Below, piece by piece: positions 1 to 7,443 of a DNA stretch of 64,000 bases. The notes under the pieces were generated by a model. The model worked only from the letters and a program-made list of their open reading frames with translations. It was not told the DNA's origin and ran no database searches. Source of the DNA: Gibbsiella quercinecans. Its GTDB lineage: Bacteria; Pseudomonadota; Gammaproteobacteria; Enterobacterales; Enterobacteriaceae. The translations under genes were made by a program, and so were the position numbers. The stretch covers positions 4,712,001 to 4,776,000 of the forward strand of contig NZ_CP014136.1 of assembly GCF_002291425.1 (NCBI RefSeq), written 5' to 3'. The number at the start of each line of letters is the position of its first letter. Position 1 is the first letter of the stretch.

Positions 1-387
1 ATGCGGCGGCACCTGTTTCCCAGGAGCCAAAAAAGATAAGGAGGCGGAAAGCACGTCCGGCGAACGGGCAATCAGCGCAGCCAACTGTGGGCAACGCGCC
101 AGGTTGCGGTGGATTGGCTGGCCGTACGCTTGCATAACGAACATTCGCCAGTCACGGGCATCGTTGGCGGAAATGGAGGCTTGCTCTTGCATAATCTCGT
201 GGAAACGCGGGATGTGCTGCAGGTTGTGCGCCACATTCAGCGCTTCTTCACGTATCTGCCGCCAGTTTTCCGTGAAGCGCTGTGCGGCGGGGAACAACTC
301 TGCGCTGTTAAGCACCGGCGGGCTGCTGATGCGGCTGTCGTAAAGATGGCGTAACCCGGCGACGGCCCGATCGTAAATTATTGACAT
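1..387 (-). CDS. Aspartyl/asparaginyl beta-hydroxylase domain protein (3' end outside window)
   Basis: The first 129 codons are visible, reading leftward from an ATG at 387; the gene runs off the window edge. The last visible residues are FLAPGKQVPPH, which matches the conserved double-stranded beta-helix entry of the Fe(II)/2-oxoglutarate-dependent aspartyl/asparaginyl beta-hydroxylase family (LpxO-like proteins have APGK..PPHRGP here), and the final His is the expected first iron ligand. The N-terminal ~110 residues are a helical leader with no signal peptide. The substrate cannot be deduced: family members hydroxylate lipid A acyl chains or protein Asp/Asn residues. Seen: the motif and the truncation. 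Inferred: enzyme activity. Confidence 0.72.
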   Translation of the reverse strand, partial: MSIIYDRAVAGLRHLYDSRISSPPVLNSAELFPAAQRFTENWRQIREEALNVAHNLQHIPRFHEIMQEQASISANDARDWRMFVMQAYGQPIHRNLARCPQLAALIARSPDVLSASLSFLAPGKQVPPH

Positions 388-611
388 GGTGGCCCCAAAA
401 TGTGGATTGAATATCTTATATCTCCACCAAGTCTAGCCGGTGATTGAAATCAGGGCAGTTTTCCGGCCCGGCGGCGTTTATCGCTAATGTTTCTTGATAG
501 GATGCTGTTGATAAAAACACGTAATAAAAATGTGATGAATGTCGCATTTGTAATCATGCTTGGCTAAAATACCGCATTGACTGCACCCACCCGCTCTGGA
601 CCTTGTTAAAA

Positions 612-1802
612 ATGGAAGAAGAATCTCGCGTTTCGCGCTCGACTGCTTGGATGCGCGTTCTTGTGCTTGCCGTATCCGCATTTATTTTCAATACCACGGA
701 ATTTATCCCGGTGGGCTTATTGAGTGATATCGCCCGCAGCTTCGATATGCAAACGGAGCAGGTGGGGTTGATGATCACCATCTACGCCTGGATTGTGGCC
801 GCGTTCTCTTTGGTTTGCATGCTACTGACCAGCAAGATTGAACGGCGCAAACTGCTGATCGGGGTATTTATTCTGTTTATCGTCAGCCATGTGCTGACCG
901 CCGTGGCGTGGAGTTTTACCACGCTGATCGTGAGCCGCGCCGGCGTGGCGTTGGCGCACTCGGTGTTCTGGTCTATCACCGCCTCGCTGGCGATCCGTGT
1001 GGCGCCGGCGGGCAAAAAAGCGCACGCGCTGAGCATGTTGGCAGGCGGTACGGCGCTGGCCATGGTGCTTGGCCTGCCGCTGGGGCGTATCGTCGGGCAA
1101 CTGCTGGGGTGGCGCATGACGTTCATCGGTATCGCAGTGGCGGCTACCGTCGCGTTGCTGATGCTGTGGCGCCTGCTGCCGGTGCTCAAGAGTGAACACT
1201 CCGGCTCCCTGGCCAGCGTCCCGATGCTGTTTAAGCGCCCGGAGCTGGTTGGCCTGTATATGATGACCGTGGTGGTGATTACCGCGCACTTCACCGCGTA
1301 TAGCTATATTGAGCCGTTTATTCAGGATGTGGCCCACCTGTCTGATAATTTCACCACCCTGATGCTGTTGCTGTTCGGCGCATTCGGTATCATCGGCAGC
1401 GTGTTGTTCAGCCGCTTTAGCGAGCGTTTTCCATCCGGTTTTTTCATTGGTGCTATTGCGTTGCTGGCGATAAGCCTGCTGTTGCTGTTGCCGGCTTCCT
1501 ACAGTGAATCCACCATGACCATGCTGTGCGCTGTCTGGGGGATTGCCATCATGTCGATTGGTCTGTCGATGCAGGCCAAGGTGCTGAACCAGGCGCCGGA
1601 TGCCACCGACGTGGCGACCTCTATCTATTCCGGCTTGTACAATCTGGGTATCGGCGGCGGGGCGCTGTTGGGGAACCAGGTGAGCCTGCACCTGGGGATG
1701 TCGAACGTCGGCTTTGTGGGCGCGCCGCTGGCGCTGATTGCGCTGGGCTGGTGCCTGTTGCACTTTTACCGCAGTGAACGGTTGCAGCACAACCAAGTCT
1801 AA
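612..1802 (+). CDS. sotB: Sugar efflux MFS transporter SotB
   Basis: This encodes a 396-residue, twelve-helix major facilitator protein, the same length as E. coli SotB (YdeA), and co-linear with it throughout: the N-terminal [18 protein letters not shown] segment, the EPFIQ segment near residue 235 and a C-terminal [14 protein letters not shown] stretch are characteristic. The family exports arabinose, other sugars and sugar analogues across the inner membrane. The ATG at 612 gives the family length; a TTG three codons earlier is in frame. No strong ribosome-binding site is visible. The gene stands alone and ends in a hairpin shared with the convergent has operon. Confidence 0.9.
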   Translation: MEEESRVSRSTAWMRVLVLAVSAFIFNTTEFIPVGLLSDIARSFDMQTEQVGLMITIYAWIVAAFSLVCMLLTSKIERRKLLIGVFILFIVSHVLTAVAWSFTTLIVSRAGVALAHSVFWSITASLAIRVAPAGKKAHALSMLAGGTALAMVLGLPLGRIVGQLLGWRMTFIGIAVAATVALLMLWRLLPVLKSEHSGSLASVPMLFKRPELVGLYMMTVVVITAHFTAYSYIEPFIQDVAHLSDNFTTLMLLLFGAFGIIGSVLFSRFSERFPSGFFIGAIALLAISLLLLLPASYSESTMTMLCAVWGIAIMSIGLSMQAKVLNQAPDATDVATSIYSGLYNLGIGGGALLGNQVSLHLGMSNVGFVGAPLALIALGWCLLHFYRSERLQHNQV

Positions 1803-1809
1803 TCACTTC

Positions 1810-1836
1810 GCCCGCTGTCACCTTGGTGAAGCGGGC
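1810..1836. terminator. Bidirectional hairpin between sotB and hasF
   Basis: The arms GCCCGCT and AGCGGGC enclose a second perfect stem, TCACC-TT-GGTGA, and TTCTT follows on the plus strand. It lies between two convergent genes, 8 bases after the sotB stop and 12 before the end of the has operon, as expected for a shared terminator. Confidence 0.7.
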
Positions 1837-1848
1837 TTCTTCATATGG

Positions 1849-3198
1849 CTAGCCGAAATAGGCCGCCAACTGCCGCAGCGTTTGCTCATCCAGTGTGCCG
1901 GCGTAGTAGCGTAACTGTAGCCAGGCGCTCAGCCAGGCGTAACGGGCCTCGGCCAGATCACGCCGGGTGCTGTAAAGCTGCTGTTCGGCATTTAAAACAT
2001 CCAGATTGACCCGTTCGCCGCCGCTCACGCTTTTCCGCGTCGCCAACACCAGCGCTTGCGCGGCACGTTCCGCCAACTGATACGCTTTGATTTTGGCCTG
2101 GCTGCTGGTCACCAGATTAAACTGGCGGCGCAATTCTAATTGTACTGTCAGTATCTGTTCGTCTTTTTCTTTCGCCGCCTGCTGATAGCGTTCGCCGGCC
2201 TGCCGCGTGGCCGCCGATACGCCGCCGCCGGCAAACAGCGGCACGCTGATTTGCACGCCGATTGAGCGGGTGTCGTATTTTTGGTTATAACTGCTTTCAC
2301 TGTCTGAGCTGCTTTTGCGCGCGTTGGCGACCAGAGTAACACGCGGCAGGTGGCCGGCCCGGCTGCGTTCAATTTCATAACGAGATACCGCCAGCGACTG
2401 GCTGAGCGCCAGCAGTTGCGCATTGTGGTGCAGTGCCAGATTTTGCCAGTGGCCGAAGTTGGCCGGCTGCAACGGGCGCGGGGCGAACCGGGCGTCAAGC
2501 GGCGCGAGCTGTGCGGCGGCGATCGGCGCACCAAGCAGCTTCGCCAGTTCCTGTTCACTCAGGTTGAGGTTATCCTGCGCTTCGATCAACTGCGCGTCGG
2601 CTAGGTTCAGCCTGGCTTCGGTTTCCAGTATGTCGGTGCGCGTGCCTTCCCCCTGTTCGAACAGCCGCTGGTTGAGCCGATATTGCTCCCGGTAGGCTCG
2701 CCGTTGCGCCTGAACCAGCGCGATTTCTTCCTGGCTGAACAGCACGTTGCTGTAGGCCTGAAACAACCGCACCAGCAGTTGTTGGCCGGCATCGCGCAAC
2801 TGCTCGTTGCCCATCTGCGCTGAAGCGCCGCCCTGCTGATAGCGCGACCAGGCTTCATAATCCAGCAGCGGTTGCTGGAACGAAAGCGTCGAAGCGTGGC
2901 TGTTGTAGTTGCGATCGCTGCGCAATTCGCCGCTGGTGACGGTGGAGTCGTTGTGCGAATGGCTATAGTCGTAATTGATTTTCGGCAAAAGCGCGGCGCG
3001 GCCGATATTTTTCTCTTCCGCTTCGGCGTTGCGTGCATGGATGGCGGCCTGGAAAACGGGATCGTGGCTTAGCGCCTGCCGCCAGGCCTCGACCAATCCC
3101 AACGCCTGGCTTGGGGCGCTGTAGCCCAGCGTAACGCACCATAACAGCAGACGAACGCGCTGGGTAAATGAACGTCCGGGACGAACGGCAACGCGCAT
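1849..3198 (-). CDS. hasF: TolC-family outer-membrane channel of the hemophore type I secretion system (HasF-like)
   Basis: This encodes a 449-residue outer-membrane efflux protein with a signal peptide (cleavage probably after SQALG, near residue 34) and two repeated OEP halves rich in Ala/Gln/Leu coiled coil, as in TolC, PrtF/AprF and LipD. It starts 2 nt after the hasE stop with a GGAGG site and is the last gene of the operon. Its expected partners are the HasD ATPase and HasE adaptor, forming the trans-envelope duct for HasA. In the described S. marcescens has operon the last gene is the TonB paralogue hasB and HasF is the unlinked TolC; here a TolC-type gene is in the operon, as in Pseudomonas. 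It could also serve another type I substrate. Confidence 0.85.
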   Translation of the reverse strand: MRVAVRPGRSFTQRVRLLLWCVTLGYSAPSQALGLVEAWRQALSHDPVFQAAIHARNAEAEEKNIGRAALLPKINYDYSHSHNDSTVTSGELRSDRNYNSHASTLSFQQPLLDYEAWSRYQQGGASAQMGNEQLRDAGQQLLVRLFQAYSNVLFSQEEIALVQAQRRAYREQYRLNQRLFEQGEGTRTDILETEARLNLADAQLIEAQDNLNLSEQELAKLLGAPIAAAQLAPLDARFAPRPLQPANFGHWQNLALHHNAQLLALSQSLAVSRYEIERSRAGHLPRVTLVANARKSSSDSESSYNQKYDTRSIGVQISVPLFAGGGVSAATRQAGERYQQAAKEKDEQILTVQLELRRQFNLVTSSQAKIKAYQLAERAAQALVLATRKSVSGGERVNLDVLNAEQQLYSTRRDLAEARYAWLSAWLQLRYYAGTLDEQTLRQLAAYFG

Positions 3199-3200
3199 AG

Positions 3201-4598
3201 TTAATCCTCCGATAAAGCGATATGCAGGCGATCGAACAGCGGTTTAAACAGATAATTCAGCAGGGAACGCTCACCGGTTCGAACAAAAGCCTCGACCGGC
3301 ATGCCAGGGCGGATATGCAGACCGGATAGCTGACGCTTGCCCTGTTCGTCGACGTTGATGCGCAGCGGGTAGTAGGGGAGGTTAGTTTGGGGATCGGTGA
3401 GCTGGTCGGCGCCCACCAGTGCGACGCGCCCGGTTACGCGCGGTGTGGTGCTTTGATTAAACGCGGAAAACATCAGTTCAACCGGCAAGTCGGGCGCGAT
3501 CCGGTCTACCAACTCAATAGGGAGTTGCGCCTCGACCTGCAACGGTTGCCCCTGCGGCACGATCTCCATCAACGTTTGCCCATTGCTGACCACGCCGCCT
3601 TCGGTGTGCAATGTCAGGCCGACCACGTTGCCGCTGGCCGGCGCGGTGATGCGCGTGTTTTGCAGCTCATATTCTGCGGCCGCAAGACGCTGAGCGAGAT
3701 CCTGAATGCTGAGCTGGGCCTCGCCCAACTGGGTGCGCACTTCTTTTTGGTACTCCTCCTGCCGCTGCAGCATTTTCTGTTCCAGCTCGGTGATCTGCTG
3801 CCCAATCTGCGCCAGCGTGCCGTTCTGTTGGGCTAGATCGCCGTGCAGTTGGGCCGCCTGGCGTTCCGTCTCCAACAGCCGGTTACGCGGGATGTAGCCT
3901 TCTGCGGCCAGTGGGCGCAGGTTGCCGAGCTGTTCGCCAAGCAGCCGGGACTGCTGGGTGTAGCTTGCTAACAGCGCGCGCGTCCCTTGCTGCTGGGCGC
4001 GGTTACCGTCGATGGCGGCCCGCATGGCGGCGATCTCCTGGCGCAGCGCCGCGCGGCGGCTGAGAAACAACTGCTGTTGCCCCAGTTGGATCTGCTGCAC
4101 GGTTAAGGCAGGGAATTCATCGCCGGGTAGTGTGGTGAACAGCGCCGGATCGGGTGTGGGTAGTTGCGGCAACGCATCCCGTTCGGCCTGCAGACGCGCC
4201 GCGCGCAGTTGGGCTTCCAATAATTGAATGCGCAGATTGTCGCGCTGGGTTTTGGCCGGCGTGACGTCCAGCTCGGCCAGCACCTGCCCCCGCAGCACGC
4301 TGTCCCCTTCGCGGACATATAAATGAGCGACGCGCCCGGCGGCGGCGGGCTGCACCACTTTACGGTTGTCCGTGACGATCACCTTGCCGGAAACCGCGAC
4401 GCCTTTATCCAGCGGCGCCAGGCCAGCCCACAGCAGCATACCGCCGAACCCCAGCAGCACCAGCATCAAGCCGTATTTGAGATAGCGCCCGGAGTCGGTG
4501 TGTAGCGGCAGCACGGCGGGCTCTGGCGCGGGGCTGGCCGCGGAGGATGTCGGCGGGCGGTTAACATGGGGCGGTGCTGACTCGGGGTGTAGAGACAT
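3201..4598 (-). CDS. hasE: Type I secretion membrane fusion protein HasE
   Basis: This encodes a HlyD/PrtE-family periplasmic adaptor of about 465 residues: a cytoplasmic N-terminus rich in Pro, one membrane helix (YGLMLVLLGFGGMLLWAGLAP), a barrel-sandwich/lipoyl segment (GKVIVTDNRKVVQPAAAGRV), a long coiled coil and a C-terminal beta domain ending near GMPVEAFVRTGERS. It links the HasD ATPase in the inner membrane to the TolC-like HasF. The ATG at 4598 has a GAGGAA site; a longer in-frame start at 4664 lacks one and adds an unlikely 22-residue leader. It is preceded by hasD with an 86-nt gap and followed 2 nt later by hasF, so co-translation with hasF is likely. Confidence 0.9.
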   Translation of the reverse strand: MSLHPESAPPHVNRPPTSSAASPAPEPAVLPLHTDSGRYLKYGLMLVLLGFGGMLLWAGLAPLDKGVAVSGKVIVTDNRKVVQPAAAGRVAHLYVREGDSVLRGQVLAELDVTPAKTQRDNLRIQLLEAQLRAARLQAERDALPQLPTPDPALFTTLPGDEFPALTVQQIQLGQQQLFLSRRAALRQEIAAMRAAIDGNRAQQQGTRALLASYTQQSRLLGEQLGNLRPLAAEGYIPRNRLLETERQAAQLHGDLAQQNGTLAQIGQQITELEQKMLQRQEEYQKEVRTQLGEAQLSIQDLAQRLAAAEYELQNTRITAPASGNVVGLTLHTEGGVVSNGQTLMEIVPQGQPLQVEAQLPIELVDRIAPDLPVELMFSAFNQSTTPRVTGRVALVGADQLTDPQTNLPYYPLRINVDEQGKRQLSGLHIRPGMPVEAFVRTGERSLLNYLFKPLFDRLHIALSED

Positions 4599-4684
4599 GC
4601 GGTTCCTCGTGCAATAAGGGGATTCCGTGGTGCCACGCGCCGTGAAGGTAGCGTGGCCGCGCAAATGCCCACAAATAGTGAAAA

Positions 4685-6490
4685 TTAACGTTCGGGCGCA
4701 GCCTGGCGTGGCCCTTTGGCGTTATAGACCATGCTCAGGCCAGGAGAGAATGCCCCGGCGGCGGGCGGCGGCTTGCGTTTCGTCATCTGCTGTTGCAGTT
4801 TTTCCGCCGGGCCGAAGAAACTGACTTGCCCGTCACGCAGCGCCAGCAGCTTATTGGCACAGCTAAGCAGAGCCGGTTTGTGGGTTATCAGGATTTGGGT
4901 GGCGCCCTGTTCCTTTAGCTGTGCGATCGCCGCCAGCAGCGCTTTTTCGCCTTCCTCATCCAGGCTGGCGTTGGGTTCGTCCAGCACCGTCAGCTTCGGC
5001 CTGCCGTAGACGGCCCGCGCCAGCGCGACCCGCTGCTTTTGCCCGCCGGACAGGCCGCTGCCGTTTTCGCCCAGAGGTGTGTCGTAACCCTGGGGCAGGC
5101 GGAGGATCAGATCGTGTACGCCGGCCAGGCGGGCTGCGGCGACCACCTGTTCGGCATCCGGCTGGCTGAAGCGGGCGATGTTTTCGGCGATAGTCCCGGC
5201 GAACAATTGCACGTCCTGCGGCAGATAGCCGATGAAACGGCCCAGATCGCCTTTGTCCCATTGGTGCATGTCGGCGCCATCGAGCCGCACCTTGCCACTG
5301 AGCGCCGGTTGCGCGGCCACCAACAGGCGCGCCAGCGTCGATTTGCCGGAACCGGATGGGCCGATAACGCCCAGTACGTCCCCTGGCTCAAGGGCGAAGG
5401 AGATATTGCGCAGCACTGGCGTGCGGGCATGGGGCGGGGCAGCGTTGATCTGCTCAACCTGCAAGCGCCCCAGTGGTTCAGGCAGTTGCATACCGGGCGT
5501 GCGTTCGGGATAGGCGGCCAGCAGCACGCTGATTCGCTGCCAGGCCAGCCGTGCCTGCGACCATTGTTTCCACACCCCGATGAGTTGATCGATAGGGCTC
5601 AGCACCCGGCCGACCAAAATCGAACCAGCGATCATCATGCCGGGTGTGATTTCGCCCGCCACGGCCAGCAGGGCGCCAAGGCCCAGCATCAGTGATTGCA
5701 GGGCCAGCCGCAGCGATTTGGTCAGCGCCGTCACGGTGGCGCTCTTTTCGCTGGCCAAATTTTGTTGCTGCAGGAAGCGCACGTGCTGGCCCAGCCAACG
5801 GGCGCGCAGGGCGGGCAACATGCCCATCGCTTCGATGGCGTCGGCGTGGCGCAGATTGGCGTTGGCCTGTTGCGTGGCCTGAATGGTGATGCGCCCGGCC
5901 TGTTCCAGCGGTTCCCGCGTCAGGCGTTGGTTGAGCCAGGCCAGCAGGATCAGCACCGCAGCGCCGGCCAGCGCCATCACGCCCAGCCACGGATGCAGCA
6001 GGAAGATCACCAGCAGATAAACCGGGAACCACGGGGCGTCGAAAAAGGCGAACAGCGCGTTGCCGGTGGCGAACTGGCGCAGCGCGGTCAGATCGTTCAG
6101 CGCCTGCCCGGCGCGCGCCGGCTGCCCTTGCAACTGGCTGGCGAACGCGGCGTTGTACACTCGCTGGTTCAGCCGCATATCCATTTGGGTGCCCAGGCGG
6201 ATCACCACCGCGCTGCGTACCCATTCCAGCAGCCCCATCAGCGCGAACAGGCCGAGCGCCATTGCCGTCAGCATGCCCAGCGTCATCGTGTTGCCGGAAG
6301 ACAGCACGCGATCGTAAACCTGTAGCATGTAGATGGCTGGCGTCAGCATCAGCAGGTTGATCACCGCGCTGAACAGGCCTACGCCCCAGAACGCCTGGCG
6401 GTAAGCCGCCAGCGCGCCGAGAATTTCGTGGCGCGGCGAGGGGGAGGGCGGAGGGGAAAAACGTGTTTCCTTGCCGCTTGCAATACGCAT
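4685..6490 (-). CDS. hasD: Type I secretion ABC transporter ATPase HasD
   Basis: This encodes an ABC exporter of about 601 residues, a fused membrane plus ATPase polypeptide of the PrtD/HasD family. Six membrane helices occupy roughly residues 20-290, followed by the nucleotide-binding domain with Walker [10 protein letters not shown], signature LSGGQKQR, Walker B LTVLDEP and the H-loop ITHKP. There is no N-terminal C39-type peptidase domain, consistent with a substrate carrying an uncleaved C-terminal signal such as HasA, encoded immediately upstream. The ATG at 6490 is preferred (AGATGG lies upstream); another ATG at 6532 would add 14 residues. Confidence 0.9.
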   Translation of the reverse strand: MRIASGKETRFSPPPSPSPRHEILGALAAYRQAFWGVGLFSAVINLLMLTPAIYMLQVYDRVLSSGNTMTLGMLTAMALGLFALMGLLEWVRSAVVIRLGTQMDMRLNQRVYNAAFASQLQGQPARAGQALNDLTALRQFATGNALFAFFDAPWFPVYLLVIFLLHPWLGVMALAGAAVLILLAWLNQRLTREPLEQAGRITIQATQQANANLRHADAIEAMGMLPALRARWLGQHVRFLQQQNLASEKSATVTALTKSLRLALQSLMLGLGALLAVAGEITPGMMIAGSILVGRVLSPIDQLIGVWKQWSQARLAWQRISVLLAAYPERTPGMQLPEPLGRLQVEQINAAPPHARTPVLRNISFALEPGDVLGVIGPSGSGKSTLARLLVAAQPALSGKVRLDGADMHQWDKGDLGRFIGYLPQDVQLFAGTIAENIARFSQPDAEQVVAAARLAGVHDLILRLPQGYDTPLGENGSGLSGGQKQRVALARAVYGRPKLTVLDEPNASLDEEGEKALLAAIAQLKEQGATQILITHKPALLSCANKLLALRDGQVSFFGPAEKLQQQMTKRKPPPAAGAFSPGLSMVYNAKGPRQAAPER

Positions 6491-6658
6491 AGGCCATCCA
6501 TCTTGCGGGTTGCCGCTGGCGCACCGCGCCATGCCGCAACCGGTTGTCTGTTAAGCGCATCCGTTACACCTTGCGTTATTGCGGGTAATAACGGCAGCGA
6601 TTACACTGAAACGCCGCCGCGGCCCGGTAACGTTGCGGACGCGGCGGCGTAGTGCCGG

Positions 6659-6686
6659 GCGGCTAAAAGCGGACACTTTTAGCCGC
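6659..6686. terminator. Strong hairpin between hasA and hasD
   Basis: There is a perfect 11-bp stem (GCGGCTAAAAG / CTTTTAGCCGC) with a 6-nt loop, six bases downstream of the hasA stop. On the has (minus) strand it is preceded by AAAA and not followed by a T-run, so it looks more like an attenuator or 3'-end stabiliser that lets hasA mRNA exceed hasDEF mRNA than a complete stop. Confidence 0.6.
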
Positions 6687-6691
6687 TTTTC

Positions 6692-7309
6692 TTAGGCAGC
6701 CAGCAGTTCATCCGTAACTTCGGCTACGCCGACCGTCGCGGCGGTGGCGGCCGAACCATAGGCGGTGATTTCCGCTTCAGTGATGGTGAGATCGCCGTCG
6801 AGATCCAGATCCTGGAAGGCGACATCAAAGGCTGATGAAGCGTTGAGGCCGCTGAAAATACCTTCTAATGCATCAATCAGCGGATCAACCGTGCCGGTCA
6901 TCAGGCCGTATATGGATTGATGAACAACACCGTCGCTTCCTGTGCTGGAGAGATTCAGCCCGTTAAAAGTGACCTGCGGTTCCTGAACGACGAACTCACT
7001 GGTACTACCGCCGGCCAGGCCATCGCCAAAAGTCAACGAGTCTAACGATCCCGACAGAACATGATTGGTAAAGTTGTAACTTAATTGCCCCTCGGCGAGA
7101 AACGCAGAAATCTGGTTATCCGGGCTTACCAGGGCATACTGCGTGCCGCTGAACTGATCGGCGCCGCCGTAGAAGCCGCCGGAGTTACTTGGCGTTACGT
7201 TGCCGTTGGTATGGTTGGCGTCGCCAAATGTCGCCAACCATTCGTCTGTCAGGTATGAACTAATATCGAGATCGGAATAATCAGCACTGTAGGTAATAGA
7301 AAAGCTCAT
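6692..7309 (-). CDS. hasA: Secreted haem-binding hemophore HasA with an EF-hand loop
   Basis: This encodes a 205-residue extracellular haem scavenger that delivers haem to HasR. There is no N-terminal signal; the C-terminus is ELLAA, matching the HasA C-terminal secretion signal. By recalled alignment to S. marcescens HasA (His32, Tyr75, His83), the haem ligands are His33 in GDANHTNGN, Tyr78 in GQLSYN and its partner His83. The GGFYGG, LDSLTFGDGL and VVHQSIYGLM blocks are also conserved. Odd: residues 167-178 are DLDLDGDLTITE, a complete 12-position EF-hand calcium loop between the haem domain and the secretion signal. HasA of S. marcescens, P. aeruginosa and Y. pestis, as I recall them, lack it. 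The gene sits between hasR and hasD and is bracketed by hairpins. Confidence 0.95.
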   Translation of the reverse strand: MSFSITYSADYSDLDISSYLTDEWLATFGDANHTNGNVTPSNSGGFYGGADQFSGTQYALVSPDNQISAFLAEGQLSYNFTNHVLSGSLDSLTFGDGLAGGSTSEFVVQEPQVTFNGLNLSSTGSDGVVHQSIYGLMTGTVDPLIDALEGIFSGLNASSAFDVAFQDLDLDGDLTITEAEITAYGSAATAATVGVAEVTDELLAA

Positions 7310-7378
7310 AAGGTATTCCTCTTGTGTGATATTAATTCGGGTGAAGTAAAGTCATTCCTTTTTCACCCGCTGGTGACG

Positions 7379-7433
7379 ATGCGGAAGGTATTACCGCATA
7401 ATCATTTCCTGCTATTTTCCCTAAGCCGGGAAA
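7379..7433 (-). promoter_or_regulatory. Two hairpins in the hasR-hasA intergenic space
   Basis: In the 134-nt gap, TTTCCC-taagcc-GGGAAA (7416-7433) sits 11 nt after the hasR stop and ATGCGG-N9-CCGCAT (7379-7399) follows it. They may protect or process the hasR-hasA transcript, or attenuate it, which would fit the need for far more secreted HasA than receptor. I see no separate promoter motif I can defend. Confidence 0.45.
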
Positions 7434-7443
7434 TGGCAAGCTT

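Noticed and set aside
822-1796. 324-codon minus-strand frame opposite sotB, rich in Gln, His and Arg
   Set aside because: Its composition is what a GC-rich membrane-protein gene gives on the opposite strand; there is no ribosome-binding site or recognised domain, and sotB aligns fully on the plus strand.
5478-6560. 360-codon frame overlapping hasD in another reading frame
   Set aside because: Arg/Gly/Ala-rich shadow of hasD, whose ABC exporter motifs are complete.
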